42,562 nucleotides of DNA from Solirubrobacterales bacterium (lineage in GTDB: Bacteria; Actinomycetota; Thermoleophilia; Solirubrobacterales; Solirubrobacteraceae), in assembly GCA_019244395.1 (NCBI GenBank), contig JAFASQ010000517.1, positions 1-42,562 of the forward strand. The letters run 5' to 3'. Positions 24,632 to 33,150 of this stretch are shown one piece after another. The notes below the pieces were generated by a model. That model did not search any database. It saw only the letters and a list, made by a program, of their open reading frames with translations, and was not told where the DNA came from. Both the position numbers and the translations under genes were made by a program. Position 1 is the first letter of the stretch, and each line of letters opens with the position of its first letter.

Positions 24632-26494
24632 CTACTCGACCGTGACCGTCTTGGCGAGGTTACGTGGCTGATCGACGTTCAGCCCTCGGGCGCGGGCCAA
24701 GTGGTAGGCGAACAGCTGCAAGGGGATGATGGCGAGCACGACCTGCAGGAGGGAGTCGGTCGCGGGAACGTAGACCACGTGTTCGGCGTGCTCGCCGATC
24801 TGCTTGCAGCCCTCGCTCGCTATCGCAAGCACGCGCGCGCCGCGGGCCCGGACCTCGGACAGGTTCGAGAGGAGCTTGGGCAGCACGGCCTGCTCCGTGG
24901 CGACGCACACTACCGGCGTTTCGCGGCCGAGCAACGCGATCGGTCCGTGCTTCATCTCACCGGCGGCGTACGCGTCCGTCGGTACGTAGGAGATCTCCTT
25001 GAGCTTCAGGGCACCCTCGAGAGCGACCGGTAGCCCGGACAGTCGACCCAGGTAGAGGAAGAAAGGACTCCAGACAAGCTGCTCCGCGAGCTGCCGCATC
25101 GGGGAATCCGCGGATTGGGTGACGTGCGCTACGCGGTCGGGAAGGAGATCGAGTTCGCGCTGCAGCTCGGCCAGTCGGTCGGCCGGGAGTGCGTCTCGAG
25201 CGCGCGCCAGATCCAGAGCCAGCGCACACAGAAGCACGACCTGAGCAACGAAGGTCTTCGTCGCGGCGACACCGATCTCGAGCCCGGCGCGCGTGAACAG
25301 CACGGCGTCCGCGTCGCGGGTCGCTTGGCTTCCGGGGGCGTTGGTAAGCGCGACCACCGTCGCGCCCTGAGCCCGCGCGAGCCGCATCGCCGCGAGCGTG
25401 TCGGCGGTCTCCCCCGACTGCGTGACGCCGAGGACCAGCGTGCCCGGCTCGATGATGGGTTCGCGGTAGCGGAATTCCGAGGCGACGTCGACCTCGACCG
25501 GAACGCGCGCCCAGCGCTCGATCGCCATGCGTCCGGCCAGCGCCGCGTGGTACGAGGTCCCGCAAGCGACGATGATCATCCGGCGGACGTTGCAGAGCTG
25601 CGCGAGCCCGAGCCGATGATTCTCGCGGGGGGCGAGGGGAGCGCGGGCTTGACGCAGGGTCTCCGCGATCGCCGACGGCTGCTCGTGGATCTCCTTGAGC
25701 ATGAAGGTCTCGAAGCCGTCCTTCTCGCAGCGGTCTTCGTCCCAATCCACCACGGTCTCCTGTGGAACACGCGGGAGGGCGTTGGCGTCGAAGACGGTCA
25801 GGCCGGACGGGCGCATGACGACCATTTCGCCGTCGTGCAGCACCACCACGCGGCGCGTGTGCTCGACGAAGGCCGAGATCGAGGACGCGACGAACAGCTC
25901 GTGATCGCCCATGCCCACGACCAGCGGGCACTCCTGCCGGACGCCGACGAGCGTATGCGGATCGTCATCGCACATCGCGACGAAGGCGAAATGTCCCGAG
26001 AGGACGGCGACCGCGCTGCGGACCGCCGCGGAGATATCTCCGTCGTAGTAGTACGAGATCAGCTGAGCGACGACCTCAGCATCGGTCTCCGAGGTGCAAT
26101 GGATCATCCCGGCGGCGAGCGACTCGCGAACCTCGAGGTAGTTCTCGATGATCCCGTTCAGAACGATGCGGATCCGCCCGCTGCAGTCGGTGTGCGGATG
26201 AGCGTTGCGCTCCGTGACGCCTCCGTGGGTAGCCCATCGAGTGTGGGCGATGCCAGCCGACACGGTCGCCGTGGCGACCGCGGCCGATTCGGAGGTGTCG
26301 TCCGTGCCGGAGTGCGCGTCCAGGGCGCAGGCAAGCGAGTCCAGGTTTCCAATCGCCCGCACGCATTCTGTGCGGCCGTTCTCCCGCCACGCCAGGCCGG
26401 CCGAGTCATAGCCTCGGTATTCCAGGCGCCGCAACCCATCGAATAACACGTCCTGGCTGCGCCGGTATCCCACGTACCCGATGATTCCGCACAC
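24632..26494 (-). CDS. glmS: Glutamine-fructose-6-phosphate aminotransferase (isomerising)
   Basis: A 620-aa enzyme making glucosamine-6-P from fructose-6-P and glutamine, the first step to UDP-GlcNAc. It has an N-terminal class II glutaminase with the nucleophile Cys2 (start reads V/M-CGIIGYVG) and two SIS domains in the C-terminal half (YHAALAGRMAIERWA; GVTQSGETADT; LGRLSGLPVALEGALKLKEISY), ending NLAKTVTVE. The GTG at 26494 is required to place the Cys at position 2 and has an excellent SD (GGAAGGAG). Length is normal. It is first in a glmS-glmR pair and diverges from a LuxR-type regulator. No glmS ribozyme core was seen in the 193-base upstream gap. Confidence 0.96.
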   Translation of the reverse strand: MCGIIGYVGYRRSQDVLFDGLRRLEYRGYDSAGLAWRENGRTECVRAIGNLDSLACALDAHSGTDDTSESAAVATATVSAGIAHTRWATHGGVTERNAHPHTDCSGRIRIVLNGIIENYLEVRESLAAGMIHCTSETDAEVVAQLISYYYDGDISAAVRSAVAVLSGHFAFVAMCDDDPHTLVGVRQECPLVVGMGDHELFVASSISAFVEHTRRVVVLHDGEMVVMRPSGLTVFDANALPRVPQETVVDWDEDRCEKDGFETFMLKEIHEQPSAIAETLRQARAPLAPRENHRLGLAQLCNVRRMIIVACGTSYHAALAGRMAIERWARVPVEVDVASEFRYREPIIEPGTLVLGVTQSGETADTLAAMRLARAQGATVVALTNAPGSQATRDADAVLFTRAGLEIGVAATKTFVAQVVLLCALALDLARARDALPADRLAELQRELDLLPDRVAHVTQSADSPMRQLAEQLVWSPFFLYLGRLSGLPVALEGALKLKEISYVPTDAYAAGEMKHGPIALLGRETPVVCVATEQAVLPKLLSNLSEVRARGARVLAIASEGCKQIGEHAEHVVYVPATDSLLQVVLAIIPLQLFAYHLARARGLNVDQPRNLAKTVTVE

Positions 26495-26500
26495 GGCGGG

Positions 26501-26508
26501 CTCCTTCC
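26501..26508 (-). promoter_or_regulatory. Shine-Dalgarno site fixing the GTG start of glmS
   Basis: GGAAGGAG on the minus strand, 6 bases before the GTG at 26494. It excludes the longer upstream frame and places the glutaminase Cys at residue 2. Confidence 0.8.
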
Positions 26509-26687
26509 TGTTAGCTCGCCAAAGTGCTTCCAATTACATGCCGCGTCCTTGACCTCGGCAAGGCTCGGCCCGGGCCATTCCGCGTTCACGGGATGATCTC
26601 CGCTCACCCGCCCGCTTCGTTGCCGTGCACCTCGGCCGGGCCGTGACGCTAAAGGTCGAGACGGTTTGGGCCGATACAAGCCAGGCA

Positions 26688-27335
26688 ATGACGGTGGAGA
26701 GACCCGAGGTCATCGTGGTTGACGACCACGAGCTGTTTCGGCGTGGACTCGTCGCGGTACTGAAGGAACGAGGGATCCAGGTGATCGGCGAGGCGTCGCT
26801 GGCGCGAGAGGCGATCACGTTGGTCACCGAACGGGATCCGGACGTGATCCTCCTGGACCTGAACATGCCGGGCATGTCGGGAATCGAGGCGATCCATCGC
26901 CTGACCGCGATCGCGCCCCTGAAACCCGTGGTCGTGATCACGGTGATGGCCGACGAGGCGAGCCTGATGGACGCACTGCTCGCCGGGGCATGTGGATACG
27001 TGCTCAAGGATCAGCCGATCGATCAAATCGTTGAGGGCATCCGGGCGGCGGCCAGAGGTGAGTCGCTGATCTCACCGCGGATGGCCAGCCGGCTGGTCCA
27101 CCGGATCCGCGCACCGAATCACGCTGAGTTGCCGGGAAGTGACCCCAAGCTGACGTCGCGCGAACTCGAGGTCCTGCACTTCGTCGCGCGCGGGATCGAC
27201 AACCGGGAGATAGCCAACGCGCTGTTCCTGAGCGAGCACACGGTGAAGAACCATGTGTCGAACATACTGCTCAAGCTTCAGGTCGAGAACCGCATTCAGG
27301 CCGCCGTTCGTGCCGTCCGCGGCCAGCTTGTCTGA
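26688..27335 (+). CDS. NarL/LuxR-type response regulator
   Basis: A 215-aa two-component regulator. The receiver domain (1-~125) has the acidic pocket VDDHE, phosphoacceptor Asp57 in LLDLNMPG, Thr85 in VVITV and Lys107 in YVLKD, all canonical. The C-terminal LuxR helix-turn-helix (~155-210) reads LTSRELEVLHFVARGIDNREIA then LSEHTVKNHVSNILLKL. The ATG at 26688 fits the receiver's first strand. No histidine kinase is in the window, so it is an orphan here. It diverges from glmS-glmR (193-base gap) and converges on the PelF operon, so control of one or both is a fair inference. Confidence 0.93.
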   Translation: MTVERPEVIVVDDHELFRRGLVAVLKERGIQVIGEASLAREAITLVTERDPDVILLDLNMPGMSGIEAIHRLTAIAPLKPVVVITVMADEASLMDALLAGACGYVLKDQPIDQIVEGIRAAARGESLISPRMASRLVHRIRAPNHAELPGSDPKLTSRELEVLHFVARGIDNREIANALFLSEHTVKNHVSNILLKLQVENRIQAAVRAVRGQLV

Positions 27336-27338
27336 CCG

Positions 27339-27617
27339 TCATAAGAACTCCGATTCAGGATCGACGCTCACGCGCAATCCTTTGATGGTCGCGCGGAGCG
27401 ACGCGAGCTCCTCGGTGAGTTCCGCATGGCGTCGCTCGAGATCGGCTCGCTGCAGCGGAACCGCGCCCGGGCGGGCGAGAGCGTCCAGAAGACAGGACAG
27501 CCGGCGCCGCTCGTCATCCAGCACGAGAACACACGCGTGCAGACTGCACAGCGCGTCATAGGTTTGCTGATCCAGCGCTGGCGTCGTGGAACAGGCAAGA
27601 CGGCGATTCGCGTTCAC
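27339..27617 (-). CDS. Small coiled-coil protein, unknown
   Basis: A 92-aa predicted protein, largely helical, with a heptad-rich stretch (RADLERRHAELTEELASLRATIKGLRVSVD, in the C-terminal half; hydrophobic a/d positions visible). I recognise no family. Its ATG overlaps the stop of the 155-aa gene in an ATGA (27614-27617), strong support that it is translated and coupled. It ends three bases from the stop of the convergent LuxR-type gene. Being last in the PelF operon suggests a role tied to polymer synthesis or its assembly; this is inference only. Confidence 0.65.
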   Translation of the reverse strand: MNANRRLACSTTPALDQQTYDALCSLHACVLVLDDERRRLSCLLDALARPGAVPLQRADLERRHAELTEELASLRATIKGLRVSVDPESEFL

Positions 27618-28081
27618 GCTGTGCGTACCAAGCCGTCGGTGTTGGCAGGAGCACCCGTACCGGGCTGCGCGTTGACGAGGGCGACGCTCAGCGGCAGTAC
27701 CTCGCCGCGCGGACGCGGATCTTCGCGGACCCTCGCTTCAAGCGCGGAGATGGCGGCCTCGATCTCGGTAGTTGCCTGTGCGAGTGCTTCCCGGACCACA
27801 TGGCTGTCGCCGAGCATGGCCCAAGCGTCCTCGACGGTCTCAGGGTTGACTGGTTGCTTGGCGATGAGCCGCAAGTATTCGATCACCGTGCCCAGGTCGA
27901 CAGGGCGGTGGCGGTCAGCTTTGAGACGCGCGTTCTCCTCCCGTAAGAGCAGCAGTTCCAGTTTCAGCTCGGCGCAGTCATCAGCCGAACCTTCCACCCA
28001 AGCTGCTTCGGCGTCCCGGAAGCGCCAGTCGACGGCGCGGCGCAGCCGCTCCACTGCCGAGGTCTTCTCCACGATGCTCAT
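27614..28081 (-). CDS. Helical coiled-coil protein, unknown
   Basis: A 155-aa acidic protein with a clear coiled-coil core (DDCAELKLELLLLREENARLKADRHRP, split over residues ~34-60) and a second helical part (VVREALAQATTEIEAAISALEARV). No signal peptide, TM segment or known domain is seen. GGGAAG-like SD bases precede the ATG at 28081 by about 6. It lies 169 bases after the 12-TM gene; that gap shows no clear structure and may hold its own promoter. It couples by ATGA to the 92-aa gene. A cytosolic scaffold or regulator of the PelF synthase is possible but unproven. Confidence 0.7.
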   Translation of the reverse strand: MSIVEKTSAVERLRRAVDWRFRDAEAAWVEGSADDCAELKLELLLLREENARLKADRHRPVDLGTVIEYLRLIAKQPVNPETVEDAWAMLGDSHVVREALAQATTEIEAAISALEARVREDPRPRGEVLPLSVALVNAQPGTGAPANTDGLVRTA

Positions 28082-28250
28082 TCAATCTTCCCGTTCAGCT
28101 GGCTCAACATTTCCGGCGGTTGTGCACGCGTGCTGCAGTCGACGCGGCGCCGATACCGCTGGTTAAGGTTCCCGCTTGCCAGCCGTCAGGTGAATCGGCT
28201 ATTTCGCCGATCCACGTTCATCCCCGTGAACGATGATGCGGCGAAACCGG

Positions 28251-29567
28251 CTACTGGATCCAGAGAGTCGTCGCCAGCACGCGGCCGGACCGCGAGAGCA
28301 GCACGAGCAGGGGCGGTACGGTCAGCACGATCCCAACGATCGCGCCGGCCGCCAGAGCCCCGCCGGCTACGTGCGCGCCCACTATCCGCGGCCACGCAAG
28401 CTCGACGGCCAGCGCTGCTGAGCACGCGATCACGGCGGCTCGGCCCCGTCCGAGTGACTCCAGCAGACCGACCAACAGGCTGACCAGGGCCATGCATCCG
28501 AAGGCGACCAACACGCTCACATCGTCGGTCCCATGCGTCCAACGCCCGATGAGGAGGAGCAAACCCGACAGGAGGACGGTAGCTCCCACAAGGCGCAGGA
28601 TCGCACCGAGGAAAAGCATCATCGCCGGGTCGGTCATGGCTGCGCGTCCGGCGCGATGGAGCGGCACCCCGCTCATCCCCCGCGGTACCGCTTCGTAGAG
28701 GTTCCACAGGTAATAGCCGCCCCAAAAACTGCCGATCACCGACGGCACGAGCGCGATGGCGGGGTGCACGCCGTGTACCCCCCAGCCGAGGCTCGGATCG
28801 CCAATCAGCAGGACGCCGATGCAGCCTCCGAGCAGGCCGGCCACCAAGGCTCTGGATAGGGTGCCGGCGCGCGTGTCGGTCGCCGAGCGGCGCGTGAGGA
28901 CGGCGGCGATGGCGACGCTCAAGGTCACTAGAGTGAGCAGTCCGAGCACGAGGTATGGCCTCCCATCTTGCGCGAGGGCGATGCTCGTCGCCACCAGCAT
29001 GAGCGCATAGAGCAGGCCCCAGCCGCGGCGGGTGACCACCGTCCCGGCGACCCAGATCGCGACGAGCATCGCGGCAACCGGACCCCAGGCTGGCATCAGG
29101 GCCAGCGGCAGCGCACAGGCGAGGGCCGCCACAGCGCTGAAGGCGAGGCCGTCGCGCGCGAGCAAGGCAAGGCCGCTGCGACGGCTCAGGTACCGGCTTC
29201 GTAACGCCCACTGCAGCGCGACCGATGTCGGCAGGGCGACCGCGATCGCTTCGGCCAGCACGCCATCCCCGAGCGCTCGACTGAGCGGAGTTGCCCACGC
29301 GGCGACGGACAGGATCGAGAGAACGAGCGCTATGCCCTCGACGAGGACCCCTTGCTGCTCGTCGTCTTCTGGCGCATCGATGCGGCCCCTGTCGGGTTTC
29401 GGATCTCCGTCCCCCGCGACCAGTTCTCGCGCCGCCAACATGGCGCTCTGGGCGGGTCTTCCCAGCCACGCCTCCAACACGATGGTTGCCTCGATCACGT
29501 CGCGGGCGGCGCGTCCCAGCCGGGCTTGCACGACACCGGCAGCGTGCTCGTCTTTCGGGCTCCTCAT
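28251..29567 (-). CDS. 12-TM membrane protein coupled to PelF (candidate PelG-equivalent exporter)
   Basis: A 438-aa protein: ~75 cytosolic residues at the N-terminus (a helical block VVQARLGRAARDVIEATIVLEAWLG), then about 12 hydrophobic segments between residues ~75 and 430. Its ATG (29567) overlaps the PelF stop in ATGA, so it is made together with the glycosyltransferase. In pel loci PelF is followed by PelG, a 12-TM MOP/Wzx-like protein; topology and position match. I do not recognise PelG sequence motifs in it, and a stretch SFWGGYYLWNLYEAVPRGMSG between TM8 and TM9 is unfamiliar, so it may be a distinct family doing the same job. The function is therefore inferred from context. Confidence 0.8.
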   Translation of the reverse strand: MRSPKDEHAAGVVQARLGRAARDVIEATIVLEAWLGRPAQSAMLAARELVAGDGDPKPDRGRIDAPEDDEQQGVLVEGIALVLSILSVAAWATPLSRALGDGVLAEAIAVALPTSVALQWALRSRYLSRRSGLALLARDGLAFSAVAALACALPLALMPAWGPVAAMLVAIWVAGTVVTRRGWGLLYALMLVATSIALAQDGRPYLVLGLLTLVTLSVAIAAVLTRRSATDTRAGTLSRALVAGLLGGCIGVLLIGDPSLGWGVHGVHPAIALVPSVIGSFWGGYYLWNLYEAVPRGMSGVPLHRAGRAAMTDPAMMLFLGAILRLVGATVLLSGLLLLIGRWTHGTDDVSVLVAFGCMALVSLLVGLLESLGRGRAAVIACSAALAVELAWPRIVGAHVAGGALAAGAIVGIVLTVPPLLVLLSRSGRVLATTLWIQ

Positions 29568-31123
29568 GCCGGCGCTCCGCACGTCAACTGGTCGATCAAC
29601 GTGCCATAAGCTTCGGCGCACCGTTCGAGGGTGTAGCTCTGGTGGAGCCGTTCGTAGCCGCGTCGGCCCAACTGCGCCGCGAGCCCGGGATTGCGCAGCA
29701 AGGTTGTGACCGCGCTGGCGAGCCTGTGCACGTCACCCGGCGCCGTGACGATGCCACAGCCGTGGAGCACGCCTGGTACTCCGCCCACGCTGGTGGCGAC
29801 CGCCGGACGTCCCTGCGCCATGGCCTCGAGCAGCGCCATCGGCATGGCCTCGGAGATGCTCGTCATCAAGACCAGGTCCCCGCTGCGAATCACTCCGTGA
29901 GGATCGGAGGTTCTGCCCATGAAGCGGAATCGCTCTCCTAGTCCGAGACGCAGGCGCATGCGCTCGCAGGCATGGGCATAGAGCTCCTCGCCCGGCGTGG
30001 GCGGCCCCCAGTATTCGAATCGTGCCTGCGGCATCCGGCGCGCGACCTCATCGGCAACCAACAGCATCGTCTGCACATCCTTGAGAGGATCGATCCGGCC
30101 CAGGGCAATGACTCGGGCGGCGTTGGGCGGGGCCAGGGGCTCGCCGACCGGGTGGATGCCGTTCGGGATCACTCGGATCTTCTCGGGGTCGGCCCCGAGG
30201 CCGCGCTCCCACTGCGCGTTGGCTTCGGTCACCGGGGCGATCGCATCCGCCGTCGCATATGCGGCGCGCGTCAATCCCAGCGCGATCCGAGTCGACATAT
30301 GGCGTTCCCCTCGCGAGGCCGACGTGTCCCGCACGGAGGCCAGGTAGGCCTCGCGCACGTACACCCCGTGCTCGGTGAGCAGCATCGGCGTTCCCTCCAG
30401 CGCCTTGTGCACGAGGGCTGGGATGGTCGCCCACCCGGCGGCGGTGACGTGCAGGAGCGAACAACGAGGGGTCGGGACCGCGGCGGTCCGCGCGATCCAG
30501 TAGAGCAGCTGATAGAGCCGGGCCGCCTCGATGGCGTCGTACGCGGGCGCCGGCGCCGAGTCCTCGTCATCCAACTCGAGGATGTCCTGGAGGGCCGACA
30601 GGTATGCCTGCCAGCAGTCGCGAGTACGGAAGGCGCGCCGGACATCGTCCGGGAACCGCCGGCACTGTACGAGCGCCGCGGTCAGAGCATCGAGATCGCC
30701 GTGCCAGGGAAGCAGCCCGCGGAGCAGCTGGGCCGGAATCGACGCGTTGGGGTGCGCGCGGCGACCCGGGACCCCGCGGGGGGCCGGGCCGTGGGACCAG
30801 AGCTCGATCGGTCGCAGGAGGCGTGCGTTCGGCGGTAGCTCGAAGTGCTGCTGCCTGCGCTTTGCCCCGGCGACGATCGGCAGGATCTCCCAGCCGATGT
30901 CCTCCAGTCCGCCGATCACCGCATCGCACCACGAGCTGACCCCGCCGATCGCGTAGGGATAGGTTCCCTCGGTGATCATCAAGACGCGCGTTCGAGCGCC
31001 GGCCGAACTGTGGCTCGGGGAAGGCCGGTGGCTCGCCCCCCTGCCGAGGCGACCGTGACGAGTCGGCCGCGGGCCACGGCGGTCGCGCGGCGTCCGGATT
31101 ACGGTTCGACCTTGGCGGTCCAC
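29564..31123 (-). CDS. pelF: PelF-type GT4 glycosyltransferase (UDP-GalNAc/GlcNAc polymerase)
   Basis: A 519-aa cytosolic GT-B enzyme of family GT4. The PelF hallmark EGTYPYAIGGVSSW (52-65) is exact in kind. LTEHGVYVREAYL (249-261), VIPNGI, GRIDPLKDV (342-350) and the retaining EX7E motif with E425 and E433 in SISEAMPMALLEAM follow in the expected order. PelF uses UDP-GalNAc or UDP-GlcNAc to build the Pel chain. The GTG at 31123 gives a 45-residue basic, Ser/Pro/Arg-rich leader before the fold that may be an artefact; a start nearer residue 45 is possible. It is the first gene of the PelF/12-TM/coiled-coil operon and diverges from an Agd3-like deacetylase gene. Confidence 0.92.
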   Translation of the reverse strand: MDRQGRTVIRTPRDRRGPRPTRHGRLGRGASHRPSPSHSSAGARTRVLMITEGTYPYAIGGVSSWCDAVIGGLEDIGWEILPIVAGAKRRQQHFELPPNARLLRPIELWSHGPAPRGVPGRRAHPNASIPAQLLRGLLPWHGDLDALTAALVQCRRFPDDVRRAFRTRDCWQAYLSALQDILELDDEDSAPAPAYDAIEAARLYQLLYWIARTAAVPTPRCSLLHVTAAGWATIPALVHKALEGTPMLLTEHGVYVREAYLASVRDTSASRGERHMSTRIALGLTRAAYATADAIAPVTEANAQWERGLGADPEKIRVIPNGIHPVGEPLAPPNAARVIALGRIDPLKDVQTMLLVADEVARRMPQARFEYWGPPTPGEELYAHACERMRLRLGLGERFRFMGRTSDPHGVIRSGDLVLMTSISEAMPMALLEAMAQGRPAVATSVGGVPGVLHGCGIVTAPGDVHRLASAVTTLLRNPGLAAQLGRRGYERLHQSYTLERCAEAYGTLIDQLTCGAPA

Positions 31124-31222
31124 TGGTAGAGATTGCTTTCTGTCGGCGCAGGAGTGTCAGCTGGGACGCGACCAGAATTGTCTTGACGCGATATCGACCG
31201 TCATACGGGTGGCAGGCGGGAT

Positions 31223-31250
31223 AGCTGTTCAACCAGCTGAACAACAGCAG
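31223..31250. promoter_or_regulatory. Candidate operator between pelF and the deacetylase gene
   Basis: In the shared upstream region an imperfect palindrome (gttca-N6-tgaac, 31227-31242) overlaps a direct repeat of agctg (31223-31227 and 31235-31239). A ttgacg hexamer lies at 31183-31188 on the plus strand. A regulator such as one of the two LuxR-type proteins in the locus could bind here. This is a pattern only; the rest of the 226-base gap shows nothing recognisable. Confidence 0.25.
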
Positions 31251-31349
31251 CCCGTCAGGGCGCTAGTTCAGCGCGTCCGGCCCTGGAAGCCTTGCGCCGC
31301 GAGACACGTGTTTGGCATGCGTAGGCGCGGCGCCGGGCGCCGAGTGGAA

Positions 31350-33119
31350 ATGAAGATGGGTCTGGTAGGCATGACCGGCGCCGAGCCGTCGTTGCTGGCG
31401 TGGCAAGTCGCGCTCGACCGCGCGGGAACGCCGCACGAGGTGCTTGCCCTCCAAGACCGGGACGGGCGCGCGCGGTTGACCTCCGCCATGAGGCGCGGAG
31501 GGTTCCAAGCCTTGATCATCGCCGGTGCCGAGATCATCGAGACGGCTCTGAGCACCAGCGAGCGAGCCGAGTTGGAGGCGCTCGAACGGGCGCGCGGGAC
31601 CCGCCGGCTGTTGGCCTATGCCTACCCGGGGCCGACGCACGGGCTCCGTCCTGCTTTCTGGGCCGGCCCACTGGACGGGCTCAGGGTTTCGCTCACGCCT
31701 CGCGGCCGCCGCGTCTTTCCCTACTTGCACGGCACGCTGGAGTTCGACGCCGGCAGCTGGGGGTATCTGGCCGCGCCGATCAGCGCCGGAAGCTTCGAGA
31801 CCCTGCTGGCGGCTCCCGACGGCTCGCCCCTGCTAGGGCTCTACCGTCACCGCGACGGTCGCGAGACGATGGTTCAGACCTTCGCCGCGAACGCGAGTCA
31901 GTCGCATGCCTTGCTGTTGCGCTTTGGCCAACTGGCGTGGGTCTCGGGCGGGAGCTATCTCGGGTTTGAGCGCAACTACCTGCCGGTTCACATCGACGAT
32001 GTGCTGCTGGCTAATCACTCGTGGAACGTCGCGACCCACAGGACGGATGATGATCCCCGCGCGACGATTCGGATGACCGCGGCCGACGTTGCGCGGGCCG
32101 CGGGGTGGTCACGCGCCCGTCGCCTTCGCCTCGACATGGTCTGCAACGGAGGCGGGAGCGAGCGCTACCGGGCGGCGGCTGGTCTGACGGCTGATCCGGT
32201 TCTCGACGCCCTTCTGGACGAGCGCAGCACGTTTGGTTGGATCAACCACACGTACTCGCACGGGAACCTCGACAAGGCTTCCCGAACGACGATCGAAGCC
32301 GAGATCGAGCGCAACGTTAGGTGGGCTGAGCGGGCCGGGATCGAACTCGAGCCGGGCGCGCTCGTGACCGGCGAGCACAGCGGCTTGGCCAACCTCGAGG
32401 CGACGCCCCGACGACCCGAGAATCCGGAACTCCCTTCAGCGCTTCGCGCTCAGCGAGTGCGCTATATCGCCTGCGACGCATCGCGACCGTACCCCGTCTG
32501 TGAAGTCGGTCGGGGAGCAGATCTGCTCCCGCCTGGCATGCCGTTCGTAGTCGGTCCGGCGCTCGCCATCCCGCGTCATCCGACTGCCCTTCCCTTCGAC
32601 AGCGCGACCCGGTCCCAGGCGGTGGACAGATGGCGGAGCCATCGCCGCACCGAACCGGCGCCGACTTGGGAGGAGGTGCTGGCCTCCGAGGCGGCACGGA
32701 TCTTCGTCGCGATGCTGGCCAACGACCCGTGTCCCCACTACTTTCACCAGAGCAACCTCGTCTCGAGCCTCGACGGAGAGACGCCGGAGGGAGCGCTCCT
32801 GTACGAACTGCTCGACGCTGTCCTTCAGCGCTACGAGAGTGCGGTCCACGACATGCCGATCGTGCAGCCGAGGTTCGGCGAGGTCGGCGAGCTGCTGCGC
32901 GATCGGACCGCCTGGCGCGCCGCGCGCGCGGCTGGGGCCGTCGTCGCGTACCGCGAGGCTGCGGGAGTGAGGATCGCGAACGATTCGGGCGCTGCGCTGC
33001 GCGTTCCGCTCACCGGCACGGTCGCGGGGGGACGGTACGGCGTGACGCGGTCGGGCTGGATCCTGGCCGAACCGGGGGAAACGCTCGTGGCGCTCGAGAC
33101 TGGCTCCGCCGCCGCGTAG
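31350..33119 (+). CDS. Agd3-like (CE18-type) polysaccharide deacetylase without signal peptide
   Basis: A ~589-aa protein with an N-terminal beta-rich domain (1-~205, CBM87-like position), then a NodB-related deacetylase domain. The metal-site motifs are HIDD (His214-Asp216-Asp217) and NHTYSH (His300, His304), with GEHSGLANL and CPHYFHQSNL further on, and a beta-sandwich tail (RIANDSGAALRVPLTG). This order matches the fungal exopolysaccharide deacetylase Agd3 and the large secreted paralogue at 34589. Unlike that paralogue it has no hydrophobic signal, whichever start is used (ATG 31317, 31350 or 31356; gGGAA before 31356 is the best SD). So it is either cytosolic or exported by another route. 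It is divergent from pelF. Predicted reaction: N-deacetylation of (Gal/Glc)NAc residues. Confidence 0.8.
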   Translation: MKMGLVGMTGAEPSLLAWQVALDRAGTPHEVLALQDRDGRARLTSAMRRGGFQALIIAGAEIIETALSTSERAELEALERARGTRRLLAYAYPGPTHGLRPAFWAGPLDGLRVSLTPRGRRVFPYLHGTLEFDAGSWGYLAAPISAGSFETLLAAPDGSPLLGLYRHRDGRETMVQTFAANASQSHALLLRFGQLAWVSGGSYLGFERNYLPVHIDDVLLANHSWNVATHRTDDDPRATIRMTAADVARAAGWSRARRLRLDMVCNGGGSERYRAAAGLTADPVLDALLDERSTFGWINHTYSHGNLDKASRTTIEAEIERNVRWAERAGIELEPGALVTGEHSGLANLEATPRRPENPELPSALRAQRVRYIACDASRPYPVCEVGRGADLLPPGMPFVVGPALAIPRHPTALPFDSATRSQAVDRWRSHRRTEPAPTWEEVLASEAARIFVAMLANDPCPHYFHQSNLVSSLDGETPEGALLYELLDAVLQRYESAVHDMPIVQPRFGEVGELLRDRTAWRAARAAGAVVAYREAAGVRIANDSGAALRVPLTGTVAGGRYGVTRSGWILAEPGETLVALETGSAAA

Positions 33120-33150
33120 GCCCCGCCGAGCGCACGGGAACCCTCCGCGA

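Noticed and set aside
25115-26446. 443-codon frame opposite glmS
   Set aside because: glmS on the other strand is unmistakable; the antisense product has no recognisable fold.
26495-26687. Possible glmS ribozyme upstream of glmS
   Set aside because: The conserved ribozyme core was not found, and the class is mainly in Firmicutes; the SD and GTG of glmS are ordinary.
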